62,437 bases of DNA, taken from contig NZ_JAVWNC010000007.1 of NCBI RefSeq assembly GCF_036637135.1, forward strand, positions 1 to 62,437. The letters run 5' to 3'. Numbering within the stretch: the first letter of the stretch is position 1; every line of letters begins with the position of its first letter. A program made the translations under genes and the position numbers. The DNA is from Anaerorhabdus sp036637135 (lineage in GTDB: Bacteria > Bacillota_I > Bacilli_A > Erysipelotrichales > Erysipelotrichaceae). Under the pieces are notes generated by a model that was not told the DNA's origin, made no database searches, and worked only from the letters and a program-made list of their open reading frames with translations. This document shows, one piece after another, positions 1 to 8,449 of this stretch.

Positions 1-2
1 AA

Positions 3-56
3 GCTGAAGTTGAAGCCCTATGTCAAGGGGATGCTTCAGGTCGAGTACAAAGATAG
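3..56 (+). CDS. 3' end of an upstream gene, possibly a PfkB-type sugar acid kinase (partial)
   Basis: An open frame enters from the left edge and ends at TAG 54-56; the visible tail is AEVEALCQGDASGRVQR. It stops 11 bases before the next start, so it is probably the upstream member of the same operon. A tail ending in SGRVQR reminds me of PfkB-family 2-keto-3-deoxygluconate kinases, which often sit beside the two following genes, but 17 residues cannot prove this. A second open frame (1-66) also ends here, so the reading frame itself is uncertain. Confidence 0.35.
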   Translation, partial: AEVEALCQGDASGRVQR

Positions 57-67
57 GAGAAAATAAA

Positions 68-877
68 ATGACACAATTTAATATGAATGCCTTCTCATTA
101 GATGGCAAAGTAGCATTAGTAACTGGGGGATCTTATGGTATTGGATTCTCACTTGCATCAGGATTAGCACAAGCAGGTGCAACAATTGTCTTTAACGATA
201 TCAATCAAGACTTAGTTAACAAAGGTTTAGCAGCTTATGAAGAAGCAGGTATCAAAGCTCATGGTTATGTGTGTGATGTAACCAATGAAGAACAAGTTCA
301 AGCAATGATTCAACAAATTGAAACTGAAGTAGGCGTCGTTGATATCCTCGTAAATAACGCAGGTATTATCAAACGCGTTCCAATGCACGAAATGAGTGTT
401 GCTGATTTTAGAAAAGTTATTGATGTTGATTTGAACGCTCCATTTATTATGGCAAAAGCTTGTATTCCTTCAATGATTAAAAAAGGACATGGTAAAATTA
501 TTAATATCTGTTCAATGATGTCAGAATTAGGAAGAGAAACAGTAAGTGCATATGCAGCCGCTAAAGGCGGATTAAAAATGCTTACAAAAAACATCGCATC
601 AGAATATGGCGAAAGTAATATTCAATGTAATGGTATTGGACCTGGATATATCGAAACTGTACAAACTGCTCCATTACGTGAAAGACAACCCGATGGAAGC
701 CGTCACCCATTTGACCAATTTATCGTTTCAAGAACACCAGCTGCACGTTGGGGTGTTGCAGAAGATCTAATGGGACCTGCAGTATTCCTTGCAAGTGATG
801 CAAGCAACTTTGTAAATGGACATATCTTATATGTAGATGGTGGTATCTTAGCTTATATTGGAAAACAACCAAACTAA
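68..877 (+). CDS. dhuD: SDR-family sugar acid dehydrogenase, IdnO/KduD type (DhuD-like)
   Basis: 269-residue short-chain dehydrogenase/reductase. It has the Rossmann motif TGGSYGIG near residues 18-25, NNAG near 95, the catalytic YAAAK with a preceding serine (ICSMMS), and a C-terminal FVNGHILYVDGG segment. The family is usually called gluconate 5-dehydrogenase or 2-deoxy-D-gluconate 3-dehydrogenase. Because an RpiB-like isomerase follows 20 bases downstream, the best-fitting role is DhuD: NAD(P)H-dependent reduction of 3-deoxy-D-glycero-2,5-hexodiulosonate to 2-keto-3-deoxygluconate during breakdown of unsaturated uronates from glycosaminoglycans. I chose ATG 68 because AGGAGA lies 7 bases upstream; a longer frame from 20 lacks a ribosome binding site. 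Cytosolic. The specific substrate is inference from the gene pair. Confidence 0.8.
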   Translation: MTQFNMNAFSLDGKVALVTGGSYGIGFSLASGLAQAGATIVFNDINQDLVNKGLAAYEEAGIKAHGYVCDVTNEEQVQAMIQQIETEVGVVDILVNNAGIIKRVPMHEMSVADFRKVIDVDLNAPFIMAKACIPSMIKKGHGKIINICSMMSELGRETVSAYAAAKGGLKMLTKNIASEYGESNIQCNGIGPGYIETVQTAPLRERQPDGSRHPFDQFIVSRTPAARWGVAEDLMGPAVFLASDASNFVNGHILYVDGGILAYIGKQPN

Positions 878-897
878 AGAAAAAGGGAGAAATTAAA

Positions 898-1536
898 ATG
901 AAAATCGCATTAATTAACGAAAACTCACAAGCAGCAAAAAACAGTATCGTCTATAACGAATTAAATACTGTTGCATCAAGTTTTAATCACACTGTACATA
1001 ACTACGGTATGTATTCTGCAGAAGATACTCACCAATTAACTTATGTAAAGAATGGTTTATTAGCAGCAATCTTACTTAACTCAAAAGCAGTAGACTTTGT
1101 AGTTACAGGTTGTGGTACAGGGCAAGGTGCAATGCTTGCGTGTAATTCATTTCCAAACGTATTATGTGGGCACATTACAGATTCATTAGATGCTTATCTA
1201 TTTGGACAAGTAAATGATGGTAACTGTATCGCTATGCCATTTGCACAAGGATTTGGTTGGGGTGGAGAATTAAATCTTCGCTACACATTTGAAAAACTAT
1301 TCTCTGAACAATTCGGTGGTGGTTATCCAAAAGAACGCGTTATCCCTGAACAAGCAAATAAAAAAATCTTAGATCAAGTTAAACTTGTAACTCACCAACC
1401 AATGATCAAAATTCTAAAAGAGATGGACCAACAATTCTTAAAAGATACAATTGATTATCCTGAATTCAAAGATTTATTCTTCGCTAATTGCCAAGATGAA
1501 GAAATAGCTACTTACCTACAAAACCTATTAAAATAA
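898..1536 (+). CDS. dhuI: RpiB/LacA/LacB-family sugar isomerase (DhuI-like)
   Basis: 212 residues, longer than classical RpiB (about 150). The RpiB/LacAB signature is clear in VTGCGTGQGAMLACNSFP (near residues 61-78), which forms the anion-binding loop with the active cysteine. In streptococci an RpiB homologue of this length, paired with an IdnO-type SDR, is DhuI: it isomerises 4-deoxy-L-threo-5-hexosulose-uronate to the hexodiulosonate reduced by DhuD. The 20-base gap to the upstream gene, with GGGAGA before ATG, indicates co-transcription. A strong hairpin follows the stop. Ribose-5-phosphate or galactose-6-phosphate isomerase activity is the alternative; the neighbour argues against it. 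Confidence 0.75.
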   Translation: MKIALINENSQAAKNSIVYNELNTVASSFNHTVHNYGMYSAEDTHQLTYVKNGLLAAILLNSKAVDFVVTGCGTGQGAMLACNSFPNVLCGHITDSLDAYLFGQVNDGNCIAMPFAQGFGWGGELNLRYTFEKLFSEQFGGGYPKERVIPEQANKKILDQVKLVTHQPMIKILKEMDQQFLKDTIDYPEFKDLFFANCQDEEIATYLQNLLK

Positions 1537-1555
1537 TATCCTCTTCCCAAAAACA

Positions 1556-1587
1556 AAAAATGTGATTGAATTCAATCGCATTTTTAT
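1556..1587. terminator. Bidirectional intrinsic terminator between convergent operons
   Basis: AAATGTGATTGAATTCAATC plus its completion GCATTT forms an almost perfect palindrome (one T-G wobble), with an A tract on the left and a T tract on the right. It serves dhuI on the + strand and the beta-galactosidase gene on the - strand, whose stop codon lies inside its right arm. Confidence 0.8.
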
Positions 1588-4500
1588 TTACTTGGTTGAA
1601 GAACAAACGAAAACTGTATTGTCTTTCCTTGTTTTATTTTGTACTGTTCAAGTGGTTCTGCACCCCAACTACCATTGCCTAAACCACGTTGATACGCATC
1701 CAAATGAAGTACGTATTTTCCATTATGTTCGAGTTCAACAATATGTTGCGCATTGCCTATTTCTTCATCTGAGTAAGGTAAGATATTTACACCAAAACTT
1801 TGATTTGAATTAATCATCAATGCGTTGTCATCTCCAATTAGTTTGAGCCAACGAACATCGGTCTTATTGCCACTATCTTGTGGTTTTAGATATGTATCAT
1901 TAAACCATTCATTCAGGGTTGATTGATAGATACCCACAAAGGTCGCAGTATTACGATCTACATAATTTTCAAATGGACCTCTTCCATACCACTCTGATGT
2001 ATTTATGTTATTTACATCAAACACTATTCCAATTCTTGCAATTTCACCTACTGATTTAACTGAAGGTACATCCACGGATGTATCTATTTTTATTTTTCCT
2101 TCTCCATCAATCGTATATGTTGTCATAACATTCGAATTCACCGATTCAATCAATCCTTTAGTTTGTATAGTTACTAGTTGATCTTTATGATTTATGTTTA
2201 TACTTTCCAAGACAAATGATGTCTCAGCGTGTTTAACTTCATCACTAAATCCAATATCATTGGATACAGGAGCTCGATAAAAACTAACACGTGGACCATT
2301 CTCTAAAACTAATTCACCATTCAGTAAATATTTAGAAAATAATCCCAACTTTTTATCAAACGTAATTTCAAAGTTATGACCACTTATTATAATTTCTTGA
2401 TCATTTTCATCAAGATTAATATTCTGATTTTTTTCTATCTCTACATCATACAAATAATCTTGTAGTATAAACTGTTCACTCGAACAAATATCACCTTGAT
2501 TACCACCGTAAATATTGTTCCATAACTGATCTGTTGTATAACGAACATTCACATTGAATAATAGCTCACCATCAACTGTTTTTAAATTAGGCAACGATAA
2601 TTGAATCTCTTTTGTTTCTAATGGAGCAACATTAATTTCTTCTTTATTTAGTGTTTTTTTGTATAGTTCAATTCCGTTATGTAATATCTGTATATCTACT
2701 TGATATTCATTTAAGTTTGTCGCAATATTTTCATTCGTTACTTTTAACACTTCGTTTTTATACTCAAATTGAAAATTTTGTTGAACCTTCTTTACTTCTT
2801 CAATCTCTGCTTGCGGCACACGATTAGCGCTAATCAATCCATTCCCGCAGAAAGCACCATCATGTAGCAATGTTCCCCAATCACTTCCATATCCAAAGTA
2901 TTCATTTCCATCATCAACCGTATAAATAGATTGATCAATAAAATCCCAAATAAATCCACCTTGAGTATTTTTATATTTTCGATAAGCATCAAAGTATTCT
3001 TTAAAATTACCCATCGCATTTCCCATACCATGTCCATATTCTGATTGGAAGAAAGCATTCTTCTCTTTCTTACCGTATTGGTTAATTTGATCAAGTGTCC
3101 AATATTGACTACTCACAACATCTACCATCGATTCTTCTCGTGTATTTCCAATTCGATTATCTCGTTCATATACCCTTAATCTACTTGGATCACGTTGTAG
3201 AACCCACATTGAAGAAACATAAAACGGATAATTCTCATCCATTGGATATTCTTTGTAAGTTGATTCATTGCCCAATGACCAAAATAAAATACTGGCATGG
3301 TTTTTATCACGTTCCACCATACTCTTTGTACGATCTAAAATAAGTGGAGTATAAATCGGATTATTACCTGGTACTCCTAATTCTTTTTCTCCGATATGTG
3401 TTTCGATATTCGCTTCATCCACAACATATAAACCTAACTCATCGGCTATATCATAAGTTATTTCTTGATTTGGATAATGCGACGTTCTAAATGCATTGAT
3501 ATTATAAGATTTCATTAATTCTAAGTCTTGGATTATTTCATCTTTTGTAATAGCACGTCCATTTACTAAACTTGTTTCATGACGATTAACACCCTTCAAC
3601 ATGATTGGGCTTCCATTTAATAATATTTGTGATAGACCATCTACTTGATTAATTTCAACTTCTCTTATTCCGATACGTGTACAAATTGTTTCAATCGCAT
3701 TTCCTTGATCATCAATCAGTTGGATAAGTAAACGATATAGATTCGGCTTTTCACTACTCCATAATTTTGGTGAATCTATTTGAATTATTTGATTGATTGT
3801 TACTCCTTCATCTTTTACGTTTTGATATGACGCTAATGATTCTACTTTTTGTATGATTGGCTCCTTTAAAACTGATTCATCTTTTACCTGATCAATCACA
3901 TCAAAAGAAAGCGTATAGTTATTTTTTATTTCTGATGATAAATTTCTTACTACAGTATCAACATTTAATTCTGCTTGTGTATAATCATCGTTGCATTGTG
4001 TTCTCACAAAGAAATCACGTATCTCTACTTCATCTTTTGAATATAGTAAAACATCTCTAAAAATCCCACTTAGTCTAATGAAATCTTGATTCTCAAAATA
4101 ACTACCTGTTGACCAACGATAAACTTCTACCGCTATTGTATTTGTTCCTTCTTTTAAGTAGGGAGTAATATTGAATTCAGCCGTTGTATAGCTATCTTCA
4201 CTATATCCAATACGTTCACCGTTAATATACACATAGAACGCTGATTCTACTCCTTTAAAACTCAGGAATATATTTCTATCTTTCATTGTATCATTCAGTT
4301 CAAACTCACGTTTATAATGTCCTACGCTATTCATCGCCGTAGGTGCAAGTGGTTCCCCTTGCCAACCATATTGAATCTCTTCATAGTTTAGCCACGGATA
4401 AATTTGATTAATATAAATTGGTTTCTCATATTTGAATGTACCATCTTCATTGCGTTGTGTTTGAATATTGGATGGTATTGTTATGTCTTCAAACTTCGTA

Positions 4501-4892
4501 TCATCCCAATCTTCCCAATATGTAAATGCATCATATCCTGCAATATTTTTTAATCGTTCTGCGGGTTTGGATGCATAGTAAAAACGCCATGTTCCATTTA
4601 ATGATTGAACATAGGGTGACGAACTAAAATCCACATTATCTAAACTACTCATCTCTGCAAGCAGTGCTTCTTCTTTGGATGAGTAGGGTGTAAAACTAGC
4701 ATGCGCTAATTCACGATTAATTTCAAAAATATCATAGCGGTCATACCATTCTTCACTTGCGAATGATGTATCTGGAGTTAGTGGAACAATACTGGGTCTT
4801 GCAGTACCTTCTGGTTCAACAAATTGTGATGTTGCTTTCGTGCAACCACCTAGAAGCACTAGAATACTTAAACACAATACTATTTTACGCAT
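1584..4892 (-). CDS. Lipoprotein beta-galactosidase, glycoside hydrolase family 2 (LacZ type)
   Basis: 1102 residues. A type II signal peptide ends in lipobox LLGGC with Cys17, so the enzyme should be anchored outside the membrane, unlike cytosolic LacZ. Domains in order: GH2 sugar-binding jelly roll (about 90-290), immunoglobulin-like domain (about 300-405), TIM barrel (about 410-700) and the beta-galactosidase small-chain region to the C-terminus. The acid/base is Glu543 in WSLGNES and the nucleophile Glu618 in SEYGHGMGN; DEANIETHI and FRTSHYPNQ are also conserved. AGGAGG lies before the ATG. The gene follows the flavin reductase-like gene by 10 bases, so they share a transcript. Likely role: trimming of terminal beta-galactosides from host or dietary glycans at the cell surface. 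Natural substrate unknown. Confidence 0.9.
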   Translation of the reverse strand: MRKIVLCLSILVLLGGCTKATSQFVEPEGTARPSIVPLTPDTSFASEEWYDRYDIFEINRELAHASFTPYSSKEEALLAEMSSLDNVDFSSSPYVQSLNGTWRFYYASKPAERLKNIAGYDAFTYWEDWDDTKFEDITIPSNIQTQRNEDGTFKYEKPIYINQIYPWLNYEEIQYGWQGEPLAPTAMNSVGHYKREFELNDTMKDRNIFLSFKGVESAFYVYINGERIGYSEDSYTTAEFNITPYLKEGTNTIAVEVYRWSTGSYFENQDFIRLSGIFRDVLLYSKDEVEIRDFFVRTQCNDDYTQAELNVDTVVRNLSSEIKNNYTLSFDVIDQVKDESVLKEPIIQKVESLASYQNVKDEGVTINQIIQIDSPKLWSSEKPNLYRLLIQLIDDQGNAIETICTRIGIREVEINQVDGLSQILLNGSPIMLKGVNRHETSLVNGRAITKDEIIQDLELMKSYNINAFRTSHYPNQEITYDIADELGLYVVDEANIETHIGEKELGVPGNNPIYTPLILDRTKSMVERDKNHASILFWSLGNESTYKEYPMDENYPFYVSSMWVLQRDPSRLRVYERDNRIGNTREESMVDVVSSQYWTLDQINQYGKKEKNAFFQSEYGHGMGNAMGNFKEYFDAYRKYKNTQGGFIWDFIDQSIYTVDDGNEYFGYGSDWGTLLHDGAFCGNGLISANRVPQAEIEEVKKVQQNFQFEYKNEVLKVTNENIATNLNEYQVDIQILHNGIELYKKTLNKEEINVAPLETKEIQLSLPNLKTVDGELLFNVNVRYTTDQLWNNIYGGNQGDICSSEQFILQDYLYDVEIEKNQNINLDENDQEIIISGHNFEITFDKKLGLFSKYLLNGELVLENGPRVSFYRAPVSNDIGFSDEVKHAETSFVLESININHKDQLVTIQTKGLIESVNSNVMTTYTIDGEGKIKIDTSVDVPSVKSVGEIARIGIVFDVNNINTSEWYGRGPFENYVDRNTATFVGIYQSTLNEWFNDTYLKPQDSGNKTDVRWLKLIGDDNALMINSNQSFGVNILPYSDEEIGNAQHIVELEHNGKYVLHLDAYQRGLGNGSWGAEPLEQYKIKQGKTIQFSFVLQPSK

Positions 4893-4902
4893 TCCTGTCC
4901 TC

Positions 4903-5403
4903 CTAATCTTTTACTAATACGCTTGTTATCTCTCCTATAAATACGCGATGAAAATCCTTAGCAGGATATGATTCATTTTTTACTTCATCACTTACAAACT
5001 CTTCATCTTTTAAGTCATGTACGTATAGTTTTTTACAAACAAAAACAAGCTTAGCTTCATTGATAATCGGAGTGTCATCTACAAGACTTGTCGTCATTCC
5101 ACATTCACTTATTTTATCAAATTCTCTTCCTGACTTTGTTCCTAGATATCCCAATTCTTTTCTATATTTTTCATCAAAAAATGCAACTGAGAATGTATCT
5201 TTATCATTCATAAATGAATATGTATAACGTTGTGGTCGAACATATACAGTCACAATATTTTTATTCCATAAATGCCCCATTTGTATCCAACTAGCAGTCA
5301 TTCCATTTACTTTATTATTACTTTGAACTGTTACAACGCCCCAATCTTTAGAAATTAATTCAAACACATTATTATTTAAATCTGAAATATTTATTTTTTT
5401 CAT
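4903..5403 (-). CDS. Flavin reductase-like FMN-binding split-barrel protein
   Basis: 166 residues with the flavin reductase-like domain: the N-terminal strand-rich part WGVVTVQSNNKVNGMTASWIQMG matches the FMN-binding split-barrel motif found in NAD(P)H:flavin oxidoreductases and related proteins. I start at ATG 5403 because GAGG lies 8 bases upstream; an in-frame TTG at 5421 overlaps the putative ribosome binding site. It is the first gene of a two-gene unit with the beta-galactosidase. A physiological link between the two is not obvious. Reductase activity is inferred from the family; many members are of unknown function. Confidence 0.75.
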   Translation of the reverse strand: MKKINISDLNNNVFELISKDWGVVTVQSNNKVNGMTASWIQMGHLWNKNIVTVYVRPQRYTYSFMNDKDTFSVAFFDEKYRKELGYLGTKSGREFDKISECGMTTSLVDDTPIINEAKLVFVCKKLYVHDLKDEEFVSDEVKNESYPAKDFHRVFIGEITSVLVKD

Positions 5404-5421
5404 CGTATTTACCTCTTTCAA

Positions 5422-5449
5422 ATTATACCAAGGATTTATCTATATACAA
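5422..5449 (-). promoter_or_regulatory. Candidate sigmaA promoter of the flavin reductase-galactosidase unit
   Basis: Reading the minus strand: -35 TTGTAT (5449-5444), 16-bp spacer, perfect -10 TATAAT (5427-5422), 19 bases before the ATG. The -35 is weak. Confidence 0.5.
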
Positions 5450-5481
5450 ATACTTCATCTCTTTATTTCATAATATGCAAC

Positions 5482-5506
5482 AAAAAAGAATGTCTAGCGA
5501 CATTCT
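5482..5506 (-). terminator. Intrinsic terminator after rplA
   Basis: Minus strand AGAATGTC-GCTA-GACATTCT followed by TTTTTT; an 8-bp perfect stem just beyond the rplA stop. Confidence 0.85.
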
Positions 5507-5513
5507 AATTTAA

Positions 5514-6191
5514 CTATTCAACTGTAACTTTAATTCCAGGACCCATTGTTGTTGCAAGAGTAACAGATGTCATATAGATACCTTTTACTGCAGCAGGTCT
5601 TGCTTTTGCGATTACATCGTATAGAGATTTGAAGTTTTCAGCAAGTTGTTCAGCAGTAAATGATACTTTACCAATTGCAACATTGATGTTTCCTTCTTTA
5701 TCAACACGGTATTCAATTTTACCTTTTTTGATTTCACTAACAGCTTTAGTTACATCCATAGTAACTGTTCCTGTTTTAGGATTTGGCATTAAACCTTTAG
5801 GTCCTAAAATCTTACCTAATTTACCTAACTCACCCATCATATCTGGAGTAGCTACGATAATATCAAATTCAAACCAACCTTTTTTAATATCTTCAAGAAT
5901 TTCTTTTCCACCAACGAAATCTGCGCCAGCATCTTTAGCTTCTTGTTCTTTAGCACCTTGAGTTACAACTAAAACCTTTTGAGTTCTACCTGTTCCGTTT
6001 GGAAGCACGATAGCTCCACGGATTTGTTGATCAGCGTGACGAGGATCAACATTTAAATTGAAGCAAGCTTCAACAGAAGAATCGAATTTAGTAGTACTTG
6101 TTTTCTTTGCAAGTTCTACAGCTTCTGTGTAGCTATATGTTTTGCTGCTGTCGATTAATTTTGCAGCTTCTAAATATTTTTTACCAGCCAT
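5514..6191 (-). CDS. rplA: 50S ribosomal protein L1
   Basis: 225 residues, normal for bacterial L1. The central signature is visible in LGPKGLMPNPKTGTV and the protein ends in TMGPGIKVTVE. L1 forms the mobile stalk near the E site and acts as a repressor by binding its own mRNA. GGAGG within the end of rplK precedes ATG 6191; a TTG one codon upstream is in frame but less likely. It is the last gene of the rplK-rplA unit and is followed by a terminator. rplJ-rplL do not follow, unlike in many Bacillota. Confidence 0.97.
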   Translation of the reverse strand: MAGKKYLEAAKLIDSSKTYSYTEAVELAKKTSTTKFDSSVEACFNLNVDPRHADQQIRGAIVLPNGTGRTQKVLVVTQGAKEQEAKDAGADFVGGKEILEDIKKGWFEFDIIVATPDMMGELGKLGKILGPKGLMPNPKTGTVTMDVTKAVSEIKKGKIEYRVDKEGNINVAIGKVSFTAEQLAENFKSLYDVIAKARPAAVKGIYMTSVTLATTMGPGIKVTVE

Positions 6192-6195
6192 CAAA

Positions 6196-6618
6196 TTAGT
6201 CCTCCATGCCTTCTACAACAATTCCCATATTACGTGCAGTTCCTGCAATAATACGCATTGCTGATTCAACATCATTAGCATTTAAATCTGGCAATTTGTA
6301 TTCAGCGATTTCTCTACATTGGTCCAATGTGATCTTTCCTGCTTTAACTGCCTTAGGGCTTCCTGATGCTTTTGCAACTTTTGCTGCTTTCTTTAATAAT
6401 ACTGCAGCAGGTGTTGTTTTTAATACGAATTCGAAAGACTTATCTTCATACGCAGTAATGATTACTGGTACGATGTCTCCTCCACGTTCCTTAGTAGCAT
6501 CGTTAAATGCTGAACAGAATTGTGGCATGTTGATACCAGCTGAAGCTAATGCTGGTCCTGGTTTTGCTCCGCCAGCTGGAAATTGTAGCTTGCAGACTTT
6601 TGCAACTTTTTTACTCAC
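6196..6618 (-). CDS. rplK: 50S ribosomal protein L11
   Basis: 140 residues, full length. The N-terminus KVCKLQFPAGGAKPGPALASAGINMPQFCSAFN matches the proline-rich L11 N-terminal domain that binds thiostrepton and interacts with elongation factors; the C-terminal 23S-binding domain carries AKASGSPKAVKAGKITLDQ and IAGTARNMGIVVEG. AGGAGG lies 8 bases before the ATG. Normally rplK follows nusG directly; here msrAB lies between them and rplK has its own promoter and leader. Confidence 0.97.
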   Translation of the reverse strand: MSKKVAKVCKLQFPAGGAKPGPALASAGINMPQFCSAFNDATKERGGDIVPVIITAYEDKSFEFVLKTTPAAVLLKKAAKVAKASGSPKAVKAGKITLDQCREIAEYKLPDLNANDVESAMRIIAGTARNMGIVVEGMED

Positions 6619-6647
6619 TTGACATACCTCCTATATTTGATTGTCAG

Positions 6648-6686
6648 TGCAGTGGTACAATGGACTAGTTGCAGTCCTCCCACGCA
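6648..6686 (-). promoter_or_regulatory. L1-binding autoregulatory leader of rplK-rplA
   Basis: On the minus strand the leader contains GTGGGAGGAC...GTCC...ACCAC: an outer GTGG/CCAC stem, an asymmetric loop with GGAG, and an inner GGAC/GTCC stem. This is the layout of the ribosomal protein L1 target on 23S rRNA and on rplK leaders of many bacteria. It lies 30 bases upstream of the rplK start codon. Excess L1 is expected to block translation of the operon. A further short hairpin (6691-6706, ATGCAC/GTGCAT) lies just upstream. Confidence 0.75.
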
Positions 6687-6711
6687 AAGAATGCACACAT
6701 GTGCATTAAAA

Positions 6712-6740
6712 ATAATACCTCAAACTAGGTAGATAGTCAA
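6712..6740 (-). promoter_or_regulatory. sigmaA promoter of rplK-rplA
   Basis: Minus strand -35 TTGACT (6740-6735), 17-bp spacer, -10 TATTAT (6717-6712). It lies in the gap between msrAB and rplK and gives the ribosomal genes independent transcription. Confidence 0.75.
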
Positions 6741-6776
6741 CTATAACCTAATAAATAAAGGATATTTCGCTAGTTT

Positions 6777-7769
6777 TTATGAGAAAATACCTAACAAGTA
6801 ACCATATCCCTCTTTTTCCATGTTAACTTTAGGAATAAAGCGTAAGGATGATCCATTTATACAATATCGAATTCCATTAGGTGATACTGGATCATTCTCA
6901 AATTTATGTCCTAAATGAGAGTTACCTACACGACTTACAACTTCCGTACGAATCATACCGAAGGAGTTATCTTTCTTTTCAACAATTGTATTTTCATCAA
7001 TCGTTTTATCAAATGCTGGCCATCCACACCCACTATCATATTTGTCTTTCGAAGAAAATAATGGTTCACCTGTAACGATATCTACATAAATACCTTCCTC
7101 AAATAACTCATCATATTCATGTGAGTATGGTTTTTCAGTAGCTGCTTTTTGCGTAACATTGTATTCAATATCGGATAAATTCTTACTGATTTCATCCTTT
7201 TCAGGTTTCTTATATTTCGATGCATCCACAACGATATTCTTTACTTTATCAAATTCAAACTTTGAAATATGACAATATCCAGTTGGATTCTTATCCAAGT
7301 AGTTTTGATGATATTCCTCTGCTTCATAGAAGTTTTCCAATGGTTTCACTTCTACCACAAAATGCGATACTCGTTCCTTTTCAATGGCAACCACTCTTTC
7401 AACAATAACCTTACTCTCTTCATCCGAATAATATACTCCTGTTTGATATTGGCTACCTCTATCATTTCCTTGACGATTTTCTATCGTTGGATCAATTACC
7501 GAGAAATAAGCATACAGTATTGTCTCTAGACTTACTATTTTTGGATCATATTCTACGCGCACCGTTTCTCTAAATTCTGTATCACCATTACATACCTGTT
7601 GGTATGTTGGTTTAGTGAGATTTCCATTGGCATATCCAGAAGTCCCATCAAGTACACCAGGTATGCTTTGTACAAGCTTCTCAAGACCCCAAAAACAGCC
7701 ACCAGCCAAATAAATGACTTGTACCCCTTCTTTTACTTGATAATTTGAATCACTTCCAATTTTATTCAT
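6777..7769 (-). CDS. msrAB: Bifunctional peptide methionine sulfoxide reductase MsrA/MsrB
   Basis: 330 residues, two fused repair enzymes. MsrA is at the N-terminus with the catalytic motif GCFWG (Cys25) and reduces methionine S-sulfoxide; MsrB is at the C-terminus (about 185-330) with SGCGWPAF and the catalytic RYCIN (Cys303) and reduces the R-sulfoxide. The zinc-binding CxxC pairs of some MsrB proteins are absent, a common variant. No signal peptide, so cytosolic. The gene lies between nusG and rplK, where the conserved order is normally uninterrupted; it has its own candidate promoter and follows the nusG terminator. Confidence 0.95.
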   Translation of the reverse strand: MNKIGSDSNYQVKEGVQVIYLAGGCFWGLEKLVQSIPGVLDGTSGYANGNLTKPTYQQVCNGDTEFRETVRVEYDPKIVSLETILYAYFSVIDPTIENRQGNDRGSQYQTGVYYSDEESKVIVERVVAIEKERVSHFVVEVKPLENFYEAEEYHQNYLDKNPTGYCHISKFEFDKVKNIVVDASKYKKPEKDEISKNLSDIEYNVTQKAATEKPYSHEYDELFEEGIYVDIVTGEPLFSSKDKYDSGCGWPAFDKTIDENTIVEKKDNSFGMIRTEVVSRVGNSHLGHKFENDPVSPNGIRYCINGSSLRFIPKVNMEKEGYGYLLGIFS

Positions 7770-7810
7770 ATATAAACCTCGCTTTTCATCTAACTATAGG
7801 TTACTCAACT

Positions 7811-7839
7811 ATTATTGCCAAGGCAATATATATGCCCAA
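7811..7839 (-). promoter_or_regulatory. Candidate msrAB promoter with palindrome in the spacer
   Basis: Minus strand -10 AATAAT (7816-7811) and a poor -35 TTGGGC (7839-7834), 17 bp apart. Between them lies the palindrome ATTGCC-AA-GGCAAT (7814-7827), which would suit a repressor. Weak evidence. Confidence 0.35.
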
Positions 7840-7841
7840 CC

Positions 7842-7873
7842 AAAAGAAAAACAGAAGTCAATGACCTCTGTTT
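7842..7873 (-). terminator. Intrinsic terminator after nusG
   Basis: Minus strand AAACAGAGGTC-ATT-GACTTCTGTTT with one G-U pair, followed by a T-rich tail. It separates the rpmG-secE-nusG transcript from msrAB. Confidence 0.75.
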
Positions 7874-7875
7874 TA

Positions 7876-8448
7876 TTAATAATCAGCTTTAATTAAATCC
7901 GAGTAAGAAATATCCGTAGGTGTTTCACGTCCAAATAGAATCGTAAGTACAGATGCAATCTTAGTTTGATCATTCATTGCATTTACTTTACCTTCCATGC
8001 CAGTGAAAGGGCCAGATAAGATTTTAACTGTATCCCCAACTGTGAAGTCAACATTAACAACAGTGTCTCCGATACCAATTCTTCTTAAGATAGAATCAAT
8101 TTCATCAGGAGATACTGGGAATGGTTTTGCTCCTCCCCCAGATGATCCGATAAATCCTGTAACCCCTGGTGTATTACGTACAACATACCAAGCATCATCA
8201 GTCATGATCATTTCTACAAATAAGTAACCAGGGAAAAGATTTCTCATCTTTGTAACTTCTTTTCCATTCTTATATTCAATTTCAGTTTCTTCTGCAACTA
8301 ATATTCTAAATAAATAGTCAGTAATACCCATTGATTCAACACGACGTTCAAGGTTTTCTTTAACACGGTTTTCATGTCCTGCATATGTATTTACTACATA
8401 CCATCTTTTTTCAGTTTCATCGATATACGGTTTCATTGCTTCTGTCAT
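7876..8448 (-). CDS. nusG: Transcription termination/antitermination protein NusG
   Basis: About 190 residues. The NGN domain is at the N-terminus (RWYVVNTYAGHENRVKENLERR, then MRNLFPGYLFVEM) and the KOW domain at the C-terminus (VGDTVKILSGPFTGMEGKV). NusG binds the RNA polymerase clamp and links transcription to translation or Rho. I use ATG 8448, one base after the secE stop; a GTG three codons upstream overlaps secE and is also possible. Co-transcribed with rpmG and secE. Confidence 0.96.
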   Translation of the reverse strand: MTEAMKPYIDETEKRWYVVNTYAGHENRVKENLERRVESMGITDYLFRILVAEETEIEYKNGKEVTKMRNLFPGYLFVEMIMTDDAWYVVRNTPGVTGFIGSSGGGAKPFPVSPDEIDSILRRIGIGDTVVNVDFTVGDTVKILSGPFTGMEGKVNAMNDQTKIASVLTILFGRETPTDISYSDLIKADY

Positions 8449-8449
8449 A

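Noticed and set aside
6206..6622. 138-codon open frame on the + strand opposite rplK
   Set aside because: It is the antisense shadow of a highly conserved ribosomal gene; no ribosome binding site and composition typical of a complementary frame.
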